Made by a program: the position numbers and the translations under genes. Of a DNA stretch of 64,000 nucleotides, positions 44,301 to 51,863 are shown piece after piece; the stretch's first letter is position 1; each line of letters begins with the position of its first letter. Source of the stretch: Vreelandella stevensii S18214 (GTDB taxonomy: Bacteria; Pseudomonadota; Gammaproteobacteria; Pseudomonadales; Halomonadaceae); NCBI RefSeq assembly GCF_000275725.1, contig NZ_AJTS01000010.1:1-64000 (forward strand), in the 5' to 3' direction. Below the pieces are notes generated by a model. That model was not told where the DNA came from and did not search any database. It saw only the letters and a list, made by a program, of their open reading frames with translations.

Positions 44301-44780
44301 GTGCGACGAGCCCCCATCATCAACAGGCTGTTGACGTTACGCTCCTTGAAGGGGCGTCTATTGCTGGGGCTGACGTGTGCCTTGGCGATACTGGCTGGTA
44401 TTGTGTTGAGTATGGCTTGGCAGGTGGGCAAGACCATGGTGCACGAGACCAACATGGTTCATTTGCGCTACGAGGCCGATTTGCTGGCCGATGAAATCAC
44501 GCAGCAGGTAAATCAACGCATCACTGCGCTTCAGCGTTTGAACAGCGCCATGGGGCCTTCCAATGACATGGGTTGGCTTTCATACGAGCTGCAGAAAAAC
44601 GATGCCTTGCTTTCCTGGTTCGATGGACTGATTGTGAGTGACGAGCATGGTGAGATCGTGGCGGACTGGCCCAGTGTAGTGGGGCGAGTGGGGCTCGATA
44701 GCTCGGAACTCGAGTATTTCAAGATGGTGCGCGGTACACGCCGCCCTTATCGAACATCGCGAAAAACCTCGTACTTCTAG
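44301..44780 (+). pseudogene. N-terminal fragment of a membrane diguanylate cyclase, interrupted by IS605-type element
   Basis: From a GTG start at 44301 the frame encodes one membrane segment (RLLLGLTCALAILAGIVLS) and part of a periplasmic Cache-like sensor (ITQQVNQRITALQRLNSAMG, DGLIVSDEHGEIVADWPSVV). True gene sequence ends at TTAT (44747-44750), where the insertion element begins. The last ten codons to the TAG at 44780 read into the element. The C-terminal half of the sensor, the second membrane segment and the start of the PAS domain are missing on the other side, so a deletion has accompanied or followed the insertion. The remaining PAS and GGDEF parts resume at 46333. Confidence 0.75.
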
Positions 44781-44815
44781 TGCGAGGATGGATAGCGAGG
44801 GGCGCGAGAGCGCCC

Positions 44816-45232
44816 CTAGTCCGGCCTCGATTGTTGCTCAATATACTGCTTGACCATGCTCAGGGGGGCGCCTCCGACACTTCCCGCAAAGTAGCTTGGA
44901 CTCCACAGCGAGTTCTTCCGGTAGGCGGGCTGCACCAGTTCAGGGTGTAGTAACTTCATCCGCCGGCTGGATACCCCCTTCAAACTATTCACCAGCCTGG
45001 ATACCGCCACTTTGGGTGGAAAGTTGACAAGCAAATGGACGTGATCGGTTTCACCGTTGAACTCCTGTAGCTCCGCCTCGAAGTCCCGACACACTCGGTC
45101 GAAAAGCAATTCGAGGGAGTTGAGATGCGCGCCGGTGAACACCTTGCCCCGATACCTGGTGACAAATACCAAATGGGCATGGAGTTTAAAAACGCAGTGT
45201 CTTCCTGTTCTGATAGCTTGTTTGGTTTCCAT
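44816..45232 (-). CDS. tnpA: IS200/IS605-family Y1 transposase TnpA
   Basis: 138 residues from the ATG at 45232. The HUH metal motif is in ETDHVHLLVNFPPKVAVS, the N-terminal part reads FKLHAHLVFVTRYRGKVF and the catalytic tyrosine lies in the C-terminal helix, probably in MVKQYIEQQ. It excises and inserts the element as single-stranded DNA. The gene appears complete at the usual family length. It diverges from tnpB with 21 bases between the start codons. A strong hairpin (44798-44817) at its stop codon may terminate the transcript. Confidence 0.92.
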   Translation of the reverse strand: METKQAIRTGRHCVFKLHAHLVFVTRYRGKVFTGAHLNSLELLFDRVCRDFEAELQEFNGETDHVHLLVNFPPKVAVSRLVNSLKGVSSRRMKLLHPELVQPAYRKNSLWSPSYFAGSVGGAPLSMVKQYIEQQSRPD

Positions 45233-45253
45233 AGACCAAGTATATTCGAAGCC

Positions 45254-46315
45254 ATGAAGCAGACCAAGACCCTCAAGGTTCGAGTGAAGGACAAACACGC
45301 CGCCGAGCTTAACCGCATGGCCCGCAGCGTGAATTTTGTTTGGAACTACCTCAACGAACTGTCTTCCCGAGCCATTCGGGAGAAAGGTCTGTTTCTGTCT
45401 GCCTACGACATGCACCCCTATACCAAGGGTGCTGGCAAGGACCTCGGCCTGCACAGCCAAACGCTGCAATGCATCGCTGCTGAATACGTTGCCCGCCGCA
45501 AGCAGTTCAAAAAGCCCCGCTTGAATTGGCGCAAGTCCGGCGGTGTACGCCGCTCACTTGGCTGGATTCCGGTCAATACCGGCGCGGCCAAGTGGAAGAA
45601 CGGGCAGGTATTTCACAACGGCACCTACTTCAAGGTGTGGGATAGCTACGGCCTGTCGACATACAAGTTCCGTGCCGGCAGTTTCAACGAAGATAGCCGG
45701 GGCCGGTGGTATTTCAATGTTGCGGTCGAGGTGGACGTGCAGCCGACGCTTGGGCAGGGCGCCGTTGGCATCGACCTTGGGCTCAAGGATGTGGCCACCT
45801 GTAGCGATGGAGGAAGGCTGGAAAACAGCCGCTTCTACCGCCGCATGGAAGACCAGTTGGCGACAGCCCAACGTGCCCGCAACAAGCGGCGGGTAAAAGC
45901 TATTCACGCCAAGATCAAGAACCGTCGCCAGGACGCGCAGCACAAGTTTTCCCGGAAACTCGTCAACCAGTACGGCGAAATCGTCGTGGGCGATGTTTCC
46001 TCAACCAGGCTCGCGAAGACCAGGATGGCCAAAAGCGTCTACGACGCTGGCTGGTCACAACTGAAAACGATGCTGGAATATAAATGCGCTCACGCAGGCA
46101 TCGTCTTCAAGGTCGTTCGCGAAACCAACACCACCCGCGCCTGTTCGTCGTGCGGCTCGCTTAGCGGGCCGCAGGGCGTCAACGGGTTGCGAGTAAGGGT
46201 CTGGGAGTGCGTGGAGTGTGGTGTACTCCACGACCGGGACGTGAATGCGGCCCGGAATATCCTCAGCCTCGGGGCAGGACGTTGCCCTCAAGAAGTTGGA
46301 ATCCCCGTCCTTTAG
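45254..46315 (+). CDS. tnpB: IS605-type RNA-guided nuclease homologue TnpB
   Basis: 353 residues from the ATG at 45254. RuvC motif I is AVGIDLGLKDVATCSDG, the zinc finger has CSSC and CVEC pairs and RuvC III is DRDVNAARNIL. At the RuvC II position the sequence is IVVGDVSSTRLAKT, where canonical TnpB has Glu (as in VIEDL), so the expected catalytic Glu is replaced by Gly. A subset of TnpB proteins has a rearranged catalytic Glu, as Fanzor does, and this may belong to it. TnpB cleaves DNA next to the element's target motif using an RNA from the right end. The stop codon lies inside the right-end hairpin. Confidence 0.92.
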   Translation: MKQTKTLKVRVKDKHAAELNRMARSVNFVWNYLNELSSRAIREKGLFLSAYDMHPYTKGAGKDLGLHSQTLQCIAAEYVARRKQFKKPRLNWRKSGGVRRSLGWIPVNTGAAKWKNGQVFHNGTYFKVWDSYGLSTYKFRAGSFNEDSRGRWYFNVAVEVDVQPTLGQGAVGIDLGLKDVATCSDGGRLENSRFYRRMEDQLATAQRARNKRRVKAIHAKIKNRRQDAQHKFSRKLVNQYGEIVVGDVSSTRLAKTRMAKSVYDAGWSQLKTMLEYKCAHAGIVFKVVRETNTTRACSSCGSLSGPQGVNGLRVRVWECVECGVLHDRDVNAARNILSLGAGRCPQEVGIPVL

Positions 46316-46352
46316 GGCGGGGAGGACGTCAAATGAATCCTGCGCTTTTGCA
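46210..46352 (+). ncRNA. Predicted TnpB guide (omega) RNA and its guide
   Basis: In IS605-type elements the 3' end of tnpB plus the right end is transcribed as the guide RNA, and the first 16-20 flanking bases act as the guide. Here the scaffold would end at 46332 with TCAA, containing the hairpin at 46303-46322, and the guide would be the cyclase-gene sequence from 46333. The 5' boundary is only approximate. This is predicted from the architecture and not from a sequence-model match. Confidence 0.4.
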
Positions 46353-47146
46353 AATTCTGGATATTCCTGCAGATACCCAAATGGAGCAGTGGCTGACACA
46401 AATTCACGCGGATGACCGCAATGGGGCGCGTGATATGTGGGTGCATAGTTTAAAGACCGGCAGCGACTTCGTGCGCCAGCTGCGTTTTCTGCGCAGCGAC
46501 GGCGAAACGCTGTGGCTGGATATTCACGCTCGGGTGGTGATGTTGACCCAAGGCGGCCACTCCTTGGGGTTGGTTGGTGTGGTGAAGGACATCACCGAGC
46601 GACGCCAGCAAGAGGCATTGCAGCGGTGGGAGGCCGAACATGACCCCTTGACCGGGCTGCTGAATCGGCGTGGTTTCGAACGCCGCCTGGAAGAAGCGTT
46701 TGCTGACTTCCAGAAAACCAGCACGCCTTCGGCGCTGCTGTTGTTCGATCTTGATCACTTCAAGCCGATCAATGACGAAGGCGGCCATGCCCTGGGTGAC
46801 GAGATGCTACGCCGCATTGCTCAGGTGGTGGCCTGGGAGGTACGCCGCAGCCCGCCAGGGGGGCGATGAGTTTGGTGTGCTGTTGCCCAGCTGCACCCTT
46901 AGCCAAGCCAGGGTGATTGCCGATTCACTGCGCAAGGCGGTGAGCGACGTGTCGGTGACCCATGAGGGCAAGGAATATACCGTTACCTTGAGTATTGGCG
47001 TGACCGTCTTCGATGAAAGCGATGACACCGTGGAAGTCGCCCTGGCCCGTGCCGATGCCGCCAGCTACGACGTCAAGGGCCAAGGGCGCGATGGCGTGAT
47101 GGTCAAGCTGACGGGGGAAAGCGACCCGATGGCGTTGTTCGATTAA
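46333..47146 (+). pseudogene. C-terminal fragment of diguanylate cyclase (PAS-GGDEF), frameshifted
   Basis: Immediately after the insertion element an in-frame stretch encodes most of a PAS domain (WLTQIHADDRNGARDMW, VVKDITERRQQEALQ) and a GGDEF domain (DPLTGLLNRRGFERRLEEAF, LFDLDHFKPINDEGGH). The frame then hits TGA at 46867-46869. The signature RQGGDEFGVLLPSC and the rest, to the TAA at 47144-47146, are in another frame. A short deletion just before the CGCCAGGGGGGCGATGAG segment explains this. The cyclase is therefore broken twice and should not make c-di-GMP. Its end overlaps the convergent GGDEF/EAL gene by four bases. Confidence 0.8.
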
Positions 47147-50100
47147 GGTAGTGCAAATCCTTCTGCCTGCCAGGTTTCCAGCCAGCCTGGTAGTGCGTCG
47201 GCGGGCATCGGGCGAGCAATACCGTAGCCTTGCGCCAGATGGCAGCCCATGGCCAGCAAGGCTTGGGCGTGGGCCATGGTCTCGACCCCTTCTGCCAGCA
47301 CCGGCCGTGAGAATTTTCTGGCCATGAAGATGATGCTTTCCACGATGGCCTTGTCGTCCTCACTTTCCAGCATGTCGCGCACGAAGTCGCGGTCTACCTT
47401 GATCAACTGCACGGGCAGGCGACGGAAGTAGGCCAGCGAGGAGTAGCCGGTGCCGAAGTCGTCCAGGGCAATTTCGATGCCGAGCCGCTGGCACTCTTCC
47501 AGCACGTGCAGGGCGGCCTGCATGTCATCCAGCGTGGCCGATTCGAGTATCTCGATGGCGAGCAGCCGTGAGGGGACTTGCGGGTAGTACAGCAGCAGCT
47601 GTTCCAACTGCGGCAGAAAGCCGGGGTGCAGCAGGTGTTGCGGGCTGATGTTGACACTCACCTGCAGTTCGATGCCCATGGCCAGCCAGCTTTGCAGCTG
47701 TTTCAAGGCGGCTTCGATGACCCACTCGCCCAGATGAAACTCCAGCTCGCTGCCTTCCAGCAGGGGTAGAAATTCCGCGGGGTTGCGCAGCCCCTGTTGC
47801 GGGTGAATCCAGCGAATCAACGCTTCTGCCCCGACCACGGTGTGCGATTTGAGATCGACCTGAGGCTGGTAGTAGAGACGAAACTCATTATTGGCCAGGC
47901 CATGCTGAATGGCGCTGCGCTCTTGCTGGCGCAGTTTGACCAAGTGTTCTTCATCGGTGCTGTAGCGGACGCACTGGGCGATCCCTTGGGTCTTGGCCTG
48001 GTACAGCGCCTGGTAGGCATGGCGAAACAGGGCGTCTGGGTCGACGTTGTCGTTGGGGTAGGTGGTCATGCCGAGACACGCGGTGAGCTTCAGCTTTTGC
48101 CCGTTCACATGCAGCGGCTGCTGGATGGCGTGCTGGATGGTAGAGGGAGTCAGGCGCTGGGTTGGCCCCGCCAGCACAAATTCATCGCCACTGAGCCGTG
48201 CCGTGATGCCTTGGGCCTTGAAGGGGCTGACCAGGGCTTCCAGCCGTTTGGCTACCCGCCTGAGTATGCTATTGCCAGTGGCGTAGCCAAACAGGTCGTT
48301 AAGGCGTTTGAAATCGTCGATGTTGAGGATCGCAACGGCCAGCGGGGTGTCCTGGCGTACCAGCGCTTCCAGCTGCGTGCGGGCCAGCCGCTGGTTGGGT
48401 AACCGCGTCAGCTCGTCGATATTGGCGGCCTTGTAAAGCGCCTCTTCATGCAGCTTGGTGTCGGTGATGTCCGACTGGATGGCAATGAAGCCGCCGCCGG
48501 TTTGCTCATTGGCAGGCAGCGGGTTACAGCTGATATGTACCCAGTACGGGGTGCCATCCTTGCGGTAGTTGAGCAGCTCTTCCTCGAAGTGCTGGCGGTG
48601 GCGCAGAGCATGGGCGATGCGCAGTACCGTGGCGCGGTCGGTGGCTTTGCCCTGCACCAGTTGCCCCGGCTTCTTGCCGACCGCTTCTGCGAAGGTGTAG
48701 CCACTGAGCCGGGTAAAGCCATCGTTGATCCATTCGATGTTGCCACGTGCATCGGTGATCACCACGCCGTTGCTGGTGTTCTTGGCCACCAGGGAGAGCC
48801 GTGCGATGGCCTGTTGGTCTTGCTGCTGCTGGCGGTGGTGGCGCAGAGTGTTGATGAACTGCCCGATACTACCCAGCAGCGGTGCCAGGAATTCCACCAG
48901 CTCAGGGTGATAGCCCCCGGGTCGATTGGCCAGGCCAATCATGGCGATGCAACGACCGTGGAAGTGAATCGGTGCCCCCAGAAACGCATCGAGCGTTGGA
49001 TGCCCCGGTGGTAGGCCCCCGCGCCTGGGGTCATGGGCGGGCTCATTGGCAATGACCACTTCTTCGTGGCGCATCACATGGCCGAACAGCGTATCCAGGT
49101 TGCTGAACACCATGCCGCTGGGGGCGTGCTGAGCGTAGAACTGTCGTGAGGGCTCATCCCAACTGATGTCGGTGATGGCATGGGTCACCAGATAGGGTGT
49201 CTTGTCGGGGTGGTAAAGCACTTCGCCGATGAAGCCGTATTCGCTGCCGGTGAGGGTAAGCAGGTCGTCGAGCAGCGGGTTCAGCGCCTTGGCATTGCCC
49301 TGTTCGTCGATAAAGCTGGCTTGCGCCCGCATGATGGCCTGCTCCAGTGCCTGCTGGCGCAGTAGCTGTGTTTCGACCTTCTTGCGGGGAGTGACATCCA
49401 GCATGGTGCCGATGATCTGCACCACTTGGCCATCCACGGCCAAGGGGTTGCCGGTGATTCTGACCCAAAGCGGCTCGCCCGAGGGGGTCTGCATCTCGAA
49501 GATATCGTTGAAGGGCGCTCCGTGGGCGATGGCGGTGTCGATGGCTTCGACGAGCCGAGCGCGGTCAGCCGAGGTGTACGCCTGCATGCGCGCTTCGAAG
49601 GTGTTGGCTTGCCGAGCATTGGTTTGATAGAGCGCATCGACCACATCGTTCCAGTGGGTGGTTCGGGTGGCGACATCCATCTCCCAAAGGCCGATGGCGG
49701 CATTGCCAATGGCCTGGTAGGCGCGTTGGCTCAGGTAGTGCTCGAACTGCAGCATGGTGCTGCTGGCCAGTTGCTGTAGCAGCTCCCGCTGGGTAGGGCT
49801 CAGTTGGCGGGGCTTGTGGTCCATGACGCACAGCGTGCCGAGGATGTTGCCATTATCGGCAACCAGCGGCATGCCAGCATAAAACACCACATGGGGCGCT
49901 TCACTGACCATGGGAAATTTATGGAGCCGCGCATCCAGGCGTGCATCCGATACTTCGAACAGCTTGGGTTCGAGGATGGCTTCCCCGCATAATGAGAGCT
50001 GACGTAATGCCGTGGGGCTGTATTCGCCCACGCCACTTTTGACCCAGACGTGACTGGCATCCACCAGCGTGATCAAGGCTATGGGGGTTTCGCAGTAAGC

Positions 50101-50217
50101 AGCCGCTAGACGAGTGATGCGGTCAAATTCCTGGTCAGCTGAAAGATCCCCCAGTGTATACCGCTTCAGGGTGAGAAGCCGTTGTGCTTCGTGTTCAGGG
50201 ACGGCGGGCTGTACCAT
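47143..50217 (-). CDS. GAF/PAS/GGDEF/EAL signalling protein (probable c-di-GMP phosphodiesterase)
   Basis: 1024 residues, cytoplasmic with no membrane segments. Order: GAF (about 10-160, DASHVWVKSGVG), PAS (165-290), second GAF (310-470), second PAS (475-600, GVVITDARGNIEWINDGFTR), GGDEF (605-765) and EAL (785-1024). The GGDEF signature is SGDEF, with the first Gly replaced by Ser, so cyclase activity is doubtful. The EAL site looks complete: EALIRW, VNISPQ, LAIEILES, DDFGTGYSSL and LAEGVE. It probably hydrolyses c-di-GMP in response to a cytoplasmic signal. It is convergent with the ruined cyclase gene, so the local pair of opposing enzymes has lost one member. Confidence 0.9.
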   Translation of the reverse strand: MVQPAVPEHEAQRLLTLKRYTLGDLSADQEFDRITRLAAAYCETPIALITLVDASHVWVKSGVGEYSPTALRQLSLCGEAILEPKLFEVSDARLDARLHKFPMVSEAPHVVFYAGMPLVADNGNILGTLCVMDHKPRQLSPTQRELLQQLASSTMLQFEHYLSQRAYQAIGNAAIGLWEMDVATRTTHWNDVVDALYQTNARQANTFEARMQAYTSADRARLVEAIDTAIAHGAPFNDIFEMQTPSGEPLWVRITGNPLAVDGQVVQIIGTMLDVTPRKKVETQLLRQQALEQAIMRAQASFIDEQGNAKALNPLLDDLLTLTGSEYGFIGEVLYHPDKTPYLVTHAITDISWDEPSRQFYAQHAPSGMVFSNLDTLFGHVMRHEEVVIANEPAHDPRRGGLPPGHPTLDAFLGAPIHFHGRCIAMIGLANRPGGYHPELVEFLAPLLGSIGQFINTLRHHRQQQQDQQAIARLSLVAKNTSNGVVITDARGNIEWINDGFTRLSGYTFAEAVGKKPGQLVQGKATDRATVLRIAHALRHRQHFEEELLNYRKDGTPYWVHISCNPLPANEQTGGGFIAIQSDITDTKLHEEALYKAANIDELTRLPNQRLARTQLEALVRQDTPLAVAILNIDDFKRLNDLFGYATGNSILRRVAKRLEALVSPFKAQGITARLSGDEFVLAGPTQRLTPSTIQHAIQQPLHVNGQKLKLTACLGMTTYPNDNVDPDALFRHAYQALYQAKTQGIAQCVRYSTDEEHLVKLRQQERSAIQHGLANNEFRLYYQPQVDLKSHTVVGAEALIRWIHPQQGLRNPAEFLPLLEGSELEFHLGEWVIEAALKQLQSWLAMGIELQVSVNISPQHLLHPGFLPQLEQLLLYYPQVPSRLLAIEILESATLDDMQAALHVLEECQRLGIEIALDDFGTGYSSLAYFRRLPVQLIKVDRDFVRDMLESEDDKAIVESIIFMARKFSRPVLAEGVETMAHAQALLAMGCHLAQGYGIARPMPADALPGWLETWQAEGFALP

Positions 50218-50344
50218 ACGTAACGTATCCGTGATGCGCGTTTAGGCTTACTTTCCCTTATGCCGGGGTGGCTGTCTAGCCAGTCGACAAATCCTGGTCA
50301 ACGGTAGAGTATAAGACGCCGCTTATCCAACTGAGAGTGCTGCT

Positions 50345-51292
50345 GTGGATCTACTGGAACTGTTTACCCGCACGCTAGACGTGACGTTACCCGTGTTTGC
50401 CATGGTGTTCATCGGCATTGGCCTGAAGCGCCTGGGCTGGATCGACAGCGCCTTTGTCAGCACGGCCTCGACGCTGGTGTTCAAGGCAACGCTGCCCACG
50501 CTTATCTTTCTGAGTTTAGTCAAAGCTGACCTGAGCGTTGCGCTGGATATTCCGTTATTGCTGTTTTTCGCCGTGGCCACGTTGGCGCAGTTCGCCTTGA
50601 GCTGGGGGTGGGCGCATTTTCGTGTACCTCAACCAGACAGAGGGATCTACGTGCAGGGGGCTTTTCGGGGCAACTGCGGCGTGGTGGGGTTGGCCTTGGC
50701 GGCGGGCATGTATGGTAACGACGGGCTTTCGGCGGGAAGCCTGCTGTTGGGCGTGGTGATCGTGATGTATAACGCGCTTTCCGTGGTGGCCCTGGCGGCG
50801 TACCAGCCTGGCCAATCTACCGACTGGCGCAGCCTGCTGGGGCATATCGTCAAGAACCCGCTGATTCTTTCCGTGGTGGCGGCGCTGCCGTTCACCGCTT
50901 TTTCCGTAGGGCTGCCCAGCTGGGTGATGACCTCGGGCAACTACTTTGCCTCGCTGACGCTGCCCCTGGCGTTGATCTGCATTGGCGCCACGCTTTCGGT
51001 CTCCAGCATGCGTGAAGGCAGTCAGGTGGCCATGAGTGCCAGCCTGATGAAGATGGTCGTACTGCCCGCGTTGGCCACACTGGCGGCATGGCTGATGGGG
51101 TTCTCCGGCGCGCAGCTGGGGCTGTTGTTCCTGTTCTTCGCCAGCCCCACCGCCGCTGCCAGCTTCGTGATGGTCAAGGCGATCAATGGTAACGTGGCCC
51201 TGGCAGCCAATATCATCGCCCTTACCACGCTGATGGCCAGCATTACGGTGACGCTTGGCATCTTTGCCCTACGCCTGGCGGGGTGGATTTAA
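50345..51292 (+). CDS. AEC-family transporter (auxin efflux carrier-like permease)
   Basis: 315 residues, almost entirely hydrophobic, with about ten predicted membrane helices in the two-bundle pattern of the AEC family. Typical segments are VFAMVFIGIGLKRLGWID at the N-terminus, GAFRGNCGVVGLALAAGMYG and FLFFASPTAAASFVMVKAIN. Bacterial members are associated with transport of malate, malonate or other organic acids; the substrate here is unknown. I used the GTG at 50345 that follows GAGAGTGCTGCT. It stands alone between the divergent signalling gene and a tRNA. Confidence 0.85.
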   Translation: MDLLELFTRTLDVTLPVFAMVFIGIGLKRLGWIDSAFVSTASTLVFKATLPTLIFLSLVKADLSVALDIPLLLFFAVATLAQFALSWGWAHFRVPQPDRGIYVQGAFRGNCGVVGLALAAGMYGNDGLSAGSLLLGVVIVMYNALSVVALAAYQPGQSTDWRSLLGHIVKNPLILSVVAALPFTAFSVGLPSWVMTSGNYFASLTLPLALICIGATLSVSSMREGSQVAMSASLMKMVVLPALATLAAWLMGFSGAQLGLLFLFFASPTAAASFVMVKAINGNVALAANIIALTTLMASITVTLGIFALRLAGWI

Positions 51293-51344
51293 AGCGCGGC
51301 GGTTGGCCGGGGCGCAGCAACGCGCTATACTACGCGCCCCGTAA

Positions 51345-51421
51345 GTCCCTGTAGCTCAGTAGGATAGAGCAGCCGCCTCCTAAGCGGCAGGTCGCAGGTT
51401 CGACTCCTGCCAGGGACGCCA
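51345..51421 (+). tRNA. tRNA-Arg (anticodon CCU)
   Basis: A 77-base cloverleaf with the acceptor stem GTCCCTG/CAGGGAC, D-arm GCTCAGTAGGATAGAGC, anticodon stem GCCGC/GCGGC around the loop CTCCTAA (anticodon CCT), T-arm GCAGGTTCGACTCCTGC and an encoded CCA end. It reads AGG codons. tRNA-Arg(CCU) genes are frequent insertion sites, and an IS30 remnant lies just downstream. Confidence 0.97.
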
Positions 51422-51539
51422 GTTAAATCAATGCTTTGTTTTATTCTTCTCTTAGCGTGCTGGGTATGTTTTCGTTTCGCCCCCACAGAAAACGCTCGCT
51501 ACAGCATTGCATCAGCACCACATCAGCCGCCTATTTCCT

Positions 51540-51770
51540 GTGTATCAGTCACCTATTTGCCGACCCGGATGCCTATGGCAGAGGGATTCTAATGAGAACA
51601 CTAATGGGCTGTTGAGACAGTGCCTGCCGAAGGGCATGGGCCTGTCAGTCTGCAGCCAGAAAGAATGCGACAAGATCGCTGACTCACTGAATACACGACC
51701 ACGCAAGACACTGGATTGGCACACACCGTTTGAAGTCTACGACGAGGTGTCTCTTAGGCAACTGGTTTTT
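51540..51770 (+). pseudogene. Remnant of an IS30-family transposase (C-terminal part)
   Basis: The 442-base gap between the tRNA and the amidase gene holds a translated stretch with WQRDSNENTNGLLRQCLPKG, followed by CDKIADSLNTRPRKTLDWHTPFEV. This is the C-terminal end of IS30-family transposases, including the conserved glutamate in SNENTNG. No N-terminal DNA-binding or DDE first-aspartate regions are present, so it is a decayed fragment. Sequence around 51779-51802 (GGCGTGTTGCAATCACACTG) may be the surviving terminal inverted repeat. A second end was not found. Confidence 0.7.
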
Positions 51771-51863
51771 TGTTTCAGGGGCGTGTTGCAATCACACTGT
51801 CAACGGAGGCGCAGAGGGGGCGCCTGGCCTTTGCTACGCTGAAAGAAAACCGGGAGGGTGGCG

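Larger units (their letters stand above)
44751..46332. mobile_element. IS200/IS605-family insertion sequence (IS605 type)
   Basis: A 1582-base element with divergent tnpA and tnpB. Left-end hairpin at 44767-44787 (CCTCGTACT/AGTGCGAGG with one wobble) is preceded by AAAA. Right-end hairpin at 46303-46322 (CCCCGTCC/GGGCGGGG, TTTA loop) is preceded by GAAT and followed ten bases later by TCAA (46329-46332). In IS608 the right cleavage site is TCAA with guide GAAT, and the left site TTAC pairs with guide AAAG. Here TTAT at 44747-44750 with guide AAAA is the matching substitution. No target duplication is expected or seen. Boundaries are inferred from these motifs. Confidence 0.85.
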
